A stretch of DNA of 64,000 nt from contig DAOLES010000007.1 of the NCBI GenBank assembly GCA_035326705.1, positions 24,891-88,890 on the forward strand. The letters are read 5' to 3'. The notes beneath the pieces are model-generated. The model saw nothing but the letters and a program-made list of their open reading frames with translations. It did not search any database and had not been told where the DNA came from. The stretch is from Oligoflexia bacterium. Its GTDB lineage: Bacteria; Bdellovibrionota_G; JALEGL01. Made by a program: the position numbers and the translations under genes. Below are positions 42,047-49,364 of this stretch, piece by piece; the stretch's first letter is position 1, and each line of letters begins with the position of its first letter.

Positions 42047-43384
42047 TTATCTTACTCTCCAATACATGATTTGTGGTTTTTTAGAATCTTTTCTTGAAAC
42101 CACTGCATCAATGGTAGTGGTTATCTTTCCTACCGTGCCTTGAGCCTCAATTCTAAAATAATCAGACCGTACAGCTAGGATTTTTTGTACGATGTTAGAA
42201 ACAATAGGGAATTGCCCTTCTTGTTGGGACTCTGCTCCACCACACTGTGAGTTGAGAAAGGCAATAAAGCCGCCGTCACCTTTGCCAACACTTCTAAATG
42301 CCTGTAGTTCTCTGGCTTGAGTAACCAGCTGCGCACACTCTAAACGAGCTTTTAGATTGGGTAGGGCTTGTCTATTAAATAAAGCGGCTATAAGTTCTAG
42401 TGGAGCTGTATTGATATTAATGGTGCCTAAAGGATTAACAGGTTGAGTAGATAATTTTGGAAGTTTAGCATCAAAAGGATAAACGGTAATAAAGGGCTTT
42501 ATTTCCTCAAACATATCAGATGTCATGGGTTTAAGTAGTTTAACTTCATCAACAGTATAAAAAGGTCCATTTTTAACATGAAAATTTGGAATACTATCAA
42601 GTGCATATTGTGCATCTTCAATACCGCCAGACATATGATTAACTTTACTGTCATCATCAACCCAATCTTCTATAGCCCATAATAATTCTCTATGATCTTG
42701 GTCTTTGACAAAACGCTTAAAACGATAAGATAAAATTAAATTTTCCAAAACCTCAGCGGTGCCAGACCAGGTTTTTTGAGTTTCTGGACCACCCGATCCA
42801 ACATCATTGAGATTGATTTTAGCAGTTTCATCATAAATATTAGAAATAAAGCTTCCTCCCAATTCTTCACTAAGTTGTTCCGGACTTTTTTCCAATAAGC
42901 TGCCTCCAATAGGTAAAGGGTAAGGTAAAGGCATGGCCCACTGCATTTCACTTAGGTCATCTTTTTTACCACCATAATTGGTGCCGGGTATGGCAGGAAT
43001 TTGATCTAAGGCTGTATCTAAGCTTAAACGCATGAGAGACCATCTAAAACTTGCTTTGGCCAGTTCATAGGCTTTAATATAATCACGTTTATTAACGACA
43101 AGACTGGCACTGACTTGAGAACGGTAAGATATTTCAATGGCCAAAGTGGTGATGATGGCAATGATCATTAAGACCATGGTCAAGGCCACAGACCCTCTGT
43201 TTTTTGAAGGGGCAAAACGCTTTACCCCTCTTGACCAAGACGCGGTCTTGGTCAATTCACCCCATTTGCGGTCGGAATCGGCACAGGGCCTCTCCTCCAA
43301 AAAATCAAAGTATAATTTTTTTGTTTTCAAAACAAAACTTCTTTTAAAAAGTATTAAGATGTTTTTTTCACGTTTTTTTATCAA
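42047..43384 (-). CDS. gspK: Type II secretion minor pseudopilin GspK with expanded N-terminal leader
   Basis: 445 residues from TTG 43384, which overlaps the gspJ stop. The pseudopilin core begins at KNRG-SVALTMVLMIIAIITT: prepilin peptidase would cut after Gly about residue 64, where leaders are normally about 6-15 residues. Residues about 29-59 of the leader are the translation of palindromic repeat copy 4. No ATG lies inside the leader, although a TTG about 20 codons before the cut site could serve. The mature part has GspK features (TININTAPLELIAALFNRQA, DDDSKVNHMSG) of the tip pseudopilin with the helix-hairpin-helix-like insert. Rest of the protein looks normal. Confidence 0.85.
   Translation of the reverse strand: MIKKREKNILILFKRSFVLKTKKLYFDFLEERPCADSDRKWGELTKTASWSRGVKRFAPSKNRGSVALTMVLMIIAIITTLAIEISYRSQVSASLVVNKRDYIKAYELAKASFRWSLMRLSLDTALDQIPAIPGTNYGGKKDDLSEMQWAMPLPYPLPIGGSLLEKSPEQLSEELGGSFISNIYDETAKINLNDVGSGGPETQKTWSGTAEVLENLILSYRFKRFVKDQDHRELLWAIEDWVDDDSKVNHMSGGIEDAQYALDSIPNFHVKNGPFYTVDEVKLLKPMTSDMFEEIKPFITVYPFDAKLPKLSTQPVNPLGTININTAPLELIAALFNRQALPNLKARLECAQLVTQARELQAFRSVGKGDGGFIAFLNSQCGGAESQQEGQFPIVSNIVQKILAVRSDYFRIEAQGTVGKITTTIDAVVSRKDSKKPQIMYWRVR
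43209..43298 (-). repeat. Palindromic repeat family A, copy 4, inside gspK
   Basis: Minus strand: GGAGGAGAGGCC, CGATTCCGACC, GGGGTGAA, perfect 11-bp stem TTGACCAAGAC / GTCTTGGTCAA around CGC (43231-43255), then GGGG-TAAA / TTT-GCCCC hairpin (43209-43228). Translated in the gspK frame without a stop. Closest to copy 6 in its 5' part. Confidence 0.9.
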
Positions 43385-44139
43385 GGTGTGCCTCCTTGTG
43401 GGGTTGGACTTGGATTGGGGTTAGGATTAGGATTAGGATTATTTGGGTCGGGTGTTGGGGTGGCTTGTTTTTCTAAACTTAGGTTTTGCCACATCGGTAA
43501 ATCAACCGTATTAAAAAAGCTGTATTGACGTTCTTGTTCATCTTGTAAAACCAATTTTATTTTTATCAACTGTGGCAGTTTATTTCTTTGATCAGTGGAT
43601 GTGATATCCCATGCTGGAATATATTTTTCACCATCAAAATATTCTAGGTTAAACTCAACAACTTTATCGCTTACATCAACAAAATCAGCAAGGGCTAAAT
43701 CGGCATCATCTTGTGGCGCAATAATAGGGGTTTCTCTTCTTTGTAAAACATTAAGTTGTGCATTGCCAGAACTGGGAACAACTTGGTAACTGACCAAGGC
43801 TTGATCACTTTCTTTGGCTTCATCAGAGCTGGCCATATGAACCAAGGCAGTAAAATCTATTTTATCTAAATTACCACTGTCTTCACCTTTAAATTGTGTG
43901 ATGGGGCGAGTTGCATCCACATGAAAGGTTTGAGAAAGGTCTACCTTTACTTTATTGACAACCGCTGTCCCCAATTCTTGGATATCAGACTTGGCATCAA
44001 CGGTTTGCTGAGTTCTAAAGGTGCCCCACAAAGCTGAATAACAAATAGTACCAATGATAGCTAAAATCACAGCACCCATCATGAGTTCAAGGACAGTAAA
44101 AGCATTGTTTTTACTTTTATAAAGAGGAGATTGAATCAT
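43381..44139 (-). CDS. gspJ: Type II secretion minor pseudopilin GspJ
   Basis: 252 residues. Class III signal KSKNNA-FTVLELMMGAVILA with Glu at +5; the -1 residue is Ala instead of the usual Gly. The soluble domain is typical in length. The C terminus ends in a low-complexity Asn-Pro repeat (PNNPNPNPNPNPSPTPQGG) encoded by a hexanucleotide tandem repeat. Overlaps gspI by ATGA and gspK by TTGA. Tip-complex pseudopilin with GspI and GspK in the periplasm. Confidence 0.88.
   Translation of the reverse strand: MIQSPLYKSKNNAFTVLELMMGAVILAIIGTICYSALWGTFRTQQTVDAKSDIQELGTAVVNKVKVDLSQTFHVDATRPITQFKGEDSGNLDKIDFTALVHMASSDEAKESDQALVSYQVVPSSGNAQLNVLQRRETPIIAPQDDADLALADFVDVSDKVVEFNLEYFDGEKYIPAWDITSTDQRNKLPQLIKIKLVLQDEQERQYSFFNTVDLPMWQNLSLEKQATPTPDPNNPNPNPNPNPSPTPQGGTP
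43411..43441 (-). repeat. Hexanucleotide tandem repeat at the gspJ 3' end
   Basis: On the plus strand a GGATTA-type unit recurs (three exact units plus variants), encoding alternating Asn-Pro in gspJ. It could slip and change tail length in steps of two residues without a frameshift. Confidence 0.7.
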
Positions 44140-44735
44140 TCTGATGCTCCTTCTTCATTATTACCGCCGCCAAAGGCTTGACTCATGCCTTTGACCATAC
44201 CCGCAATATTGCTGGCAGCTTGTTCATCAACCAAATGGGTTACTACAGCATAACTTTTTTCTGAGTTACCTTCTTTCCATAAAATTTCAACCCGCAACTG
44301 CAGTAAAGCCTTGCTCCAGGCCTCAGTTACACTTTTAAGCGGACCATCCAGCATACTAGCGTTACCCTCACTTGCAGTATCAGATTCATCTGATCCCATG
44401 GCAACTTTGGCCATGGCAGCAAAATCAGGGGCTTCAACGGGTTGGGTTTGATAACGCCAAGAAAATCTTTGTAAGCCTTCATCTTCAAACTCCCCTTCAC
44501 CAGTTTCAGGAAACTCAGCAAAACTTCTACTGTTGGCTTGGACCGTAAGTTCAGCCATCTTGCCTTGCGCTAAAGAAGTGGCTTGATCCAAGAGCAAAGA
44601 TTTTTTAGTCAACTGCAATGAGCTGGACTGGTTTTCCATCAGGGCAACAAGCGCAATAGACAAAATCATCATTGCCCCCAAAACCTCAACAAGACTAAAC
44701 CCAGCACTTTTTTTTAAAGGAGCAAAACGCTTCAT
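44136..44735 (-). CDS. gspI: Type II secretion minor pseudopilin GspI
   Basis: 199 residues from ATG 44735, giving the leader MKRFAPLKKSAG before FSLVEVLGAMMILSIALVAL (Gly at -1, Glu at +5). The frame is open back to 44897, but that stretch translates palindromic repeat copy 5 and puts an implausible 60-residue leader on the protein. An ATG at 44756 is a second option. Minor pseudopilin of the secretion pseudopilus tip. Overlaps gspJ by ATGA. Confidence 0.86.
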   Translation of the reverse strand: MKRFAPLKKSAGFSLVEVLGAMMILSIALVALMENQSSSLQLTKKSLLLDQATSLAQGKMAELTVQANSRSFAEFPETGEGEFEDEGLQRFSWRYQTQPVEAPDFAAMAKVAMGSDESDTASEGNASMLDGPLKSVTEAWSKALLQLRVEILWKEGNSEKSYAVVTHLVDEQAASNIAGMVKGMSQAFGGGNNEEGASE

Positions 44736-44809
44736 TTTTCTTATTGAGTCTTGCATAAAATATTGGCTTAAAAATAATAATGATTGGAAAAGAAGGTTTA
44801 TCCTGTCTT

Positions 44810-44880
44810 TTCCCTGGGTGGGTTGAATTGACCAAAAACCGCGCTTTTTGGTCAAGAAGGGGGGAAGATCCCCCCTTGAA
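44810..44880 (+). repeat. Palindromic repeat family A, copy 5, between gspH and gspI
   Basis: GGGTGGGTTGAA, 11-bp perfect stem TTGACCAAAAA / TTTTTGGTCAA (44828-44855) around CCGCGC, AAG, then AAGGGGGG / CCCCCCTT (44857-44877). It creates the only sizeable gap inside the H-I-J-K block. Confidence 0.9.
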
Positions 44881-44886
44881 TAAAAA

Positions 44887-45540
44887 CTAAAAAACATTGA
44901 TCTCTCCTTTTTCTATGCGGCTTTGGCCACCTATAGGAGGGATGACGATGCTGTAAACATTGTTGTAATCATTTTCTAAATAAACAATAGATTGAGTAGA
45001 AAAACCATTGGGGTAAAAATCTAAATAGATACGTCCTTCATTATCTTGATCACTGGAACTGTTTTGGTCATTGCCAATGGAAGCTTTATAAATGTGTTTG
45101 ATGCGTAAGCCACTGGGAAGTTTTGACTTTTTTAAATTTCTATCATTTAAGGTTTCAAAGGTAGGATCTTGTTTTTCAGGTTCACTATCACCAATGCTGT
45201 CTTCTGCTAATTTTTCAAAGGCTAGAATAGCATCATCAATATCTGTAGAACTATCAAGCAAAGGCATCTTCTCTACTGGAGTAAATACGCTGGCCCAATA
45301 GGTATTGGCATCCAGATCAAAATAAATTCTAATATGTTCACTGCGCATGATCGATCGGTCATGTGCGGCTTTAAAAAAACCAGAAAGTTTGGTTGCGGTA
45401 CTCCTTAAATTACCTCTGGTAACTTGATTAAATTTTGGCAAGGTCAAACGTGCAAATAAAGCCAATAGCACAATAACAAACATCAACTCAATGAGTGTGA
45501 ATGCTAAAAAGTTTTTTTTATGGCTATAAGTGGCAAGCAT
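44887..45540 (-). CDS. gspH: Type II secretion minor pseudopilin GspH
   Basis: 217 residues. Class III signal KKNFLA-FTLIELMFVIVLLALFAR with Ala at -1 (as in gspJ) and Glu at +5. The soluble domain is of GspH/FimT type (RSTATKLSGFFKAAHDRSIM; HIRIYFDLDANTYWASVF). A long acidic insert sits in the middle (AEDSIGDSEPEKQDPTFE). Minor pseudopilin. ATG at 45540; an internal terminator separates it from gspG. Confidence 0.85.
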   Translation of the reverse strand: MLATYSHKKNFLAFTLIELMFVIVLLALFARLTLPKFNQVTRGNLRSTATKLSGFFKAAHDRSIMRSEHIRIYFDLDANTYWASVFTPVEKMPLLDSSTDIDDAILAFEKLAEDSIGDSEPEKQDPTFETLNDRNLKKSKLPSGLRIKHIYKASIGNDQNSSSDQDNEGRIYLDFYPNGFSTQSIVYLENDYNNVYSIVIPPIGGQSRIEKGEINVF

Positions 45541-45557
45541 TGTACAACTTTAAAAAA

Positions 45558-45585
45558 CATGTGCGGCATATTAAAACCGCACATG
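45558..45585 (-). terminator. Internal terminator/attenuator between gspG and gspH
   Basis: Perfect 9-bp stem CATGTGCGG / CCGCACATG, followed on the minus strand by TTTTTT. It lies after the major pseudopilin gene and inside the operon, so it should lower expression of downstream genes or protect the gspG mRNA end. Confidence 0.75.
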
Positions 45586-45603
45586 ATTCAAATAAATTTA
45601 TAC

Positions 45604-46053
45604 TTATTCTATAGACTCGCCTGCCCAGTTGGTAATATCATCAACGGTACCGTCTTCTTTGTCTGGACCCATAGACCATAAGTCAAAGCCACTGGCATTG
45701 TTCACACCATTTTTTTCGTACTGGTACTCTTTTCCCCATGGATCCAGCTTGATTTGTTTTTTGTTAAGAAAACCACCTTCAGGAAAACCTGGGCAACCAC
45801 TGCTGGGTTTTTCAATTAAGCCTTGCAAGGTGTCAGGATAACCCCCACACTCCATATCATAGATATCCAAGGCTGAACTAAAGGTGGTAATCTCGCTCTG
45901 TGCAGCTTTAATCCTAGAACTTTTTAGCATCTTAGATACACCAAGTCCTGCTAGTCCGGATAAGAGTGCAATGATCACCACTGCAGCCATCAATTCCACC
46001 AAAGAAAAACCTGAGTTTTTCTTGTATAGTTTAAGTTTATTATTTTGTTTCAT
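45604..46053 (-). CDS. gspG: Type II secretion major pseudopilin GspG
   Basis: 149 residues. Leader ends KKNSG before FSLVELMAAVVIIALLSGLA (Gly -1, Glu +5). The calcium-site C-terminal region is typical: LDPWGKEYQYEKNGVN, FDLWSMGPDKEDGTVDDITN. Main subunit of the pseudopilus. Strong ribosome binding site AAAGGAG. First gene after gspF in the standard order. Confidence 0.95.
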   Translation of the reverse strand: MKQNNKLKLYKKNSGFSLVELMAAVVIIALLSGLAGLGVSKMLKSSRIKAAQSEITTFSSALDIYDMECGGYPDTLQGLIEKPSSGCPGFPEGGFLNKKQIKLDPWGKEYQYEKNGVNNASGFDLWSMGPDKEDGTVDDITNWAGESIE

Positions 46054-46100
46054 TTTTTTCTCCTTTGTCGTTGGTTGTTGTTAAAAAGTTTTTATATTGA

Positions 46101-47330
46101 TTACCCCAGCGCCTGATTCATATTAAACATGGGCAACATAACAGCAAGAACAATAAAGCCAATGCCTAGCATTAAGATCAACATCATTAACGGTTCTATC
46201 AAAGATGTGATGGTTGAAACTGCACGATCCACCTGCATTTCATAGGTTTCAGATATTTTTTTAAGCATGTCTTCCAATTCACCTGTTTTTTCACCCACTG
46301 AAATCATATGTGTCACCATGGGAGGAAACTCACCCGAGTTTTTTAAGGGAACAGATATAGAATCCCCTTCACGCAAGTTATTGCGAACCTTATCTATGAC
46401 TTCAGTCAACACTAAATTGTTAATCACATTTTTAACAATGTCCATAGCGGTTAAAATAGGAACACCACTGGATAGCAGTGTAGACAAAGTGCTGGCAAAT
46501 CTAGAAATAGAAACCATTCTAAACAATCGACCAAAAATGGGCATGTTCAAAAGAAAACGATGGTAGTTGTAGAGCCCTTTGTAAGTGGATAAGTATTTGC
46601 GAACAATAAAAACAGTAATAATAATTACACCCAGAGCAATGTACCAATAAGATGTAAAAATATTACTCAGAGCAATTAAAATTTGAGTAGGTAAAGGTAA
46701 AGCTTGTTCTAAGTCATTAAACAAAGTAATCAGTTTAGGAATAATCAGAGTAAAAATGACAATGACTGCCAAGAAAGCAATGCAGACCATGGCAATGGGG
46801 TAAGCTAAGGCAGAGCTGACTTTACCTTTAAGCTTATCTTGGTTTTCTGTGTAATCAGCCAAACGGTTTAATACAATATCAAAAGCACCGGACACTTCAC
46901 CCGCGCCAATCATGTTCACATACAATTTATCAAAGGTATTAGGCACATGCGATTGCATAGCATCAGCCATACTGCTTCCTTCATTGACTTTTTCTTTGAT
47001 ATCACTGAGGGCTTTTTTGAGGTTCAAGTTTTCAACTTGTTCAGACAAAGCCTGAATAGATTCTACCAAAGGAATACCAGAAGAAATCAAAGTGGATAAC
47101 TGCCGGGTCATCAGGGCAATATCTCCGGTTTTGGGTTTACCGCCACCCAATTTAATTTTTACATTGCCAGGAACACTCTTTTCATCTTTATGCTGCGATT
47201 CTTTTGCATCCGATAAAAACATGCCGTCACGGCGCAATTTTTCCCGCAAGTCATTGCGGTTGTTGGCTTGTAAATGACCATTGATGGTTTTGCCTTGAGC
47301 GTTGATGGCTTGGTACTCAAACAAAGGCAT
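46101..47330 (-). CDS. gspF: Type II secretion inner-membrane protein GspF
   Basis: 409 residues with two T2SSF domains. N-terminal PLFEYQAINAQGKTINGHLQ is typical; LSTLISSGIPLVESIQAL and ASTLSTLLSSGVPILTAMDI mark the two repeats. Three membrane helices (IAMVCIAFLAVIVIFTLIIP; IALGVIIITVFIV; LMMLILMLGIGFIVLAVMLP). It connects GspE with the GspL/M platform. ATG shares TAATG with the small upstream ORF. Confidence 0.95.
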   Translation of the reverse strand: MPLFEYQAINAQGKTINGHLQANNRNDLREKLRRDGMFLSDAKESQHKDEKSVPGNVKIKLGGGKPKTGDIALMTRQLSTLISSGIPLVESIQALSEQVENLNLKKALSDIKEKVNEGSSMADAMQSHVPNTFDKLYVNMIGAGEVSGAFDIVLNRLADYTENQDKLKGKVSSALAYPIAMVCIAFLAVIVIFTLIIPKLITLFNDLEQALPLPTQILIALSNIFTSYWYIALGVIIITVFIVRKYLSTYKGLYNYHRFLLNMPIFGRLFRMVSISRFASTLSTLLSSGVPILTAMDIVKNVINNLVLTEVIDKVRNNLREGDSISVPLKNSGEFPPMVTHMISVGEKTGELEDMLKKISETYEMQVDRAVSTITSLIEPLMMLILMLGIGFIVLAVMLPMFNMNQALG

Positions 47331-47521
47331 TATTTGACCTCACTTTGAGACTTGGGGGAAATGGCGATTTTTCCGGATCTCTTCGTTGCCAGGGGTTCAA
47401 AATCCTCGACGTAGCTATAGTACGCCTGCGGTTTTTCACCCCTTTGCGCCTCGATATCCGAAAAACTTGCCATTTCTTTTTTACTTTCATTACTGTACTC
47501 CGAAATTAAGTTAATCATCAA
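47330..47521 (-). CDS. Small ORF (63 residues) carried mostly by a palindromic repeat, between gspE and gspF
   Basis: Starts 11 bases inside the end of gspE and stops with TAATG at the gspF start, so it is positioned for translational coupling. Residues about 16-55 are the translation of the 119-bp palindrome (SFSDIEAQRGEKPQAYYSYV, EDFEPLATKRSGKIAI). It is not a known gsp gene and has no signal or membrane helix. It may be only a by-product of element insertion that keeps the coupling between gspE and gspF. Confidence 0.45.
   Translation of the reverse strand: MMINLISEYSNESKKEMASFSDIEAQRGEKPQAYYSYVEDFEPLATKRSGKIAISPKSQSEVK
47358..47476. repeat. 119-bp imperfect palindrome (family B) between gspE and gspF
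   Basis: The two arms begin GAAATGGC on each strand and pair over about 57 bases with gaps (shared blocks TTTTTC, CGGAT, AGGGGT, AAAA, GCGTA/CTACG) around a TATAG centre. No similarity to family A stems. Whole element is open in the frame of the 63-residue ORF. Confidence 0.85.
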
Positions 47522-49364
47522 ATCCTATTTCATCTTGGGTTACACGTAAGATTTCATCGACACTGGTGGTACCATCTAAAACTTTTAAAGCACCATCTTC
47601 ACGCAAGGTCAGCATGCCATGTTCAACAGCTGTTTTTTTAATGGTGTTACCGTCGGCGCCACTTAAAATTAAAGGTTGGATATGATCATCAATGGGTAAT
47701 ATTTCATGAATCCCAGTACGGCCCTTATAACCGGTTTGTCCACACTTGGCACAACCTTTGGCTTGATAAATGGTTTTACCTTGAATTTGTTCTTGCGTGA
47801 CATTGAGTTGTTTTAGTTCAATGGCACTTGGAGTATAAGGTTCTTTGCATTCTTTGCACAACTTACGAGCCAAACGTTGGGCCATAACCGCTTCTAAGGC
47901 ATCAGCAATTTTAAAAGTATCCACACCCATATCTTTTAAACGGGTTACGGTGGTGCTTGCATCGTTGGTGTGCAAGGTTGAAAATACCATGTGACCCGTC
48001 ATGGATGCTTTAATGGCAATTTCTGCTGTTTCTTTATCCCGGATCTCCCCAATCATTACCACATCAGGGTCCTGACGTAAGATTGAGCGCAAGCCAGCAG
48101 CAAAGGTTAAGTCTACTTTTTCGTTAACCTGAATTTGACTGATACCAGCCAACTGAATCTCCACTGGGTCTTCAACGGTGATAATGTTTCGTCCTGGTGT
48201 ATTGATACGTGATAAACAAGAGTACAGTGTGGTACTTTTACCAGAACCGGTAGGTCCTGTGACCAAGAAAATACCATGACTTAAATGCACCACTCGATTG
48301 ATAATGTCCAATTGTTGTTTGGTGAAACCCAAGTCTTCAATATTGAGTAAAACATTGGATGTATCAAGCAAACGCATAACAATACGTTCACCAAATGATG
48401 TAGGTAAAGTTGACACACGAATATCAACATCCCTACCGCCAATTTTAATTTTTATCCGACCATCTTGCGGTATGCGGCGTTCAGCAATGTCCAAGTCCGC
48501 CATAATTTTAACCCTTGAGCTGATAGCATTGTGGGCTTTACGAGGAGGGCGCATAATTTCATTAAGCACACCGTCTATTCTAAAACGTACAGAAACATCT
48601 TTTTCACCTGGCTCAATGTGAATATCACTGGCACCATCTTTAACTCCTTGGAACAACAAAGCATTCACCAATCTGATAATGGGGGCATCATCTTCACTGT
48701 CCAAAAGATCTTCTGTTTCACTCAAGTTCATTTGTGCAAGATTTTGGCCTTCAATATCATCAATCAAATCTTGGTTGATATTATTGTCTGCTCGGGTGGC
48801 TTGGTTGTATATTGAGTTGATGGCACCTACGATATCATCTTTCCAAGCCAAAACAGGATGGATATCCGCTTGTAAAAGCAATTTTAAATCTTCTAAAGCT
48901 TCCATAGACTTGGGACTAAAAATGGCAATGGTGTAAGCAAAAGCTGTTTTTTCAATAGGCACCAGCGTAAATTTTTTAGCAAAGTTGATGGGAATATCCG
49001 CAATCAATTGTGAGTCTAAATCTTTAAGTTTATCAGGAGAGATAAGCGGTATATTCAGCTGAAGACTACGGGCTTGCATGAGTTGGGCAGGGGTAATCCA
49101 TTTTTTTTTCAACAAAAATTCAACCAAAGCATCTTCATTTTTCCCTTGTGACAGGGCTTCAGCCAACTGTTGAGGATCCATGGACGTAGTCTGCGTTAAA
49201 ATTTCTCCCAAGCTCATGCCTAAAAATGAAATATCTGTTGGAGCAGTAAATTCTTGTTCTTCAGAAGCTTTATTGGTCAACTGTGGAGCTTGCCAAATTT
49301 CTGTAGCCTCAGAGTCTGATGCAACCGTTATTTTATTGGCTTTAGTACGTTCATCTTTCATCAT
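47511..49364 (-). CDS. gspE: Type II secretion ATPase GspE
   Basis: 617 residues. N-terminal N1E/MshEN-like domain (DALVEFLLKKKWITPAQLMQ). ATPase: Walker A LVTGPTGSGKSTTLYSCLSR, Asp box ITVEDPVEIQL, Walker B RQDPDVVMIGEIRDKETAE, and a His-containing STLHTNDASTTVTRL. The C-terminal zinc site is LCKECKEPYTP ... GCAKCGQTGYKGR, four Cys in the CxxC pairs of GspE. Cytoplasmic motor of secretion. Slightly longer than usual owing to its N terminus. Overlaps gspD by ATGA. Confidence 0.96.
   Translation of the reverse strand: MMKDERTKANKITVASDSEATEIWQAPQLTNKASEEQEFTAPTDISFLGMSLGEILTQTTSMDPQQLAEALSQGKNEDALVEFLLKKKWITPAQLMQARSLQLNIPLISPDKLKDLDSQLIADIPINFAKKFTLVPIEKTAFAYTIAIFSPKSMEALEDLKLLLQADIHPVLAWKDDIVGAINSIYNQATRADNNINQDLIDDIEGQNLAQMNLSETEDLLDSEDDAPIIRLVNALLFQGVKDGASDIHIEPGEKDVSVRFRIDGVLNEIMRPPRKAHNAISSRVKIMADLDIAERRIPQDGRIKIKIGGRDVDIRVSTLPTSFGERIVMRLLDTSNVLLNIEDLGFTKQQLDIINRVVHLSHGIFLVTGPTGSGKSTTLYSCLSRINTPGRNIITVEDPVEIQLAGISQIQVNEKVDLTFAAGLRSILRQDPDVVMIGEIRDKETAEIAIKASMTGHMVFSTLHTNDASTTVTRLKDMGVDTFKIADALEAVMAQRLARKLCKECKEPYTPSAIELKQLNVTQEQIQGKTIYQAKGCAKCGQTGYKGRTGIHEILPIDDHIQPLILSGADGNTIKKTAVEHGMLTLREDGALKVLDGTTSVDEILRVTQDEIGFDD

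Noticed and set aside
44736..44897. N-terminal extension of gspI
   Set aside because: It would translate copy 5 and give a 60-residue leader, while an ATG right before a normal prepilin leader exists.
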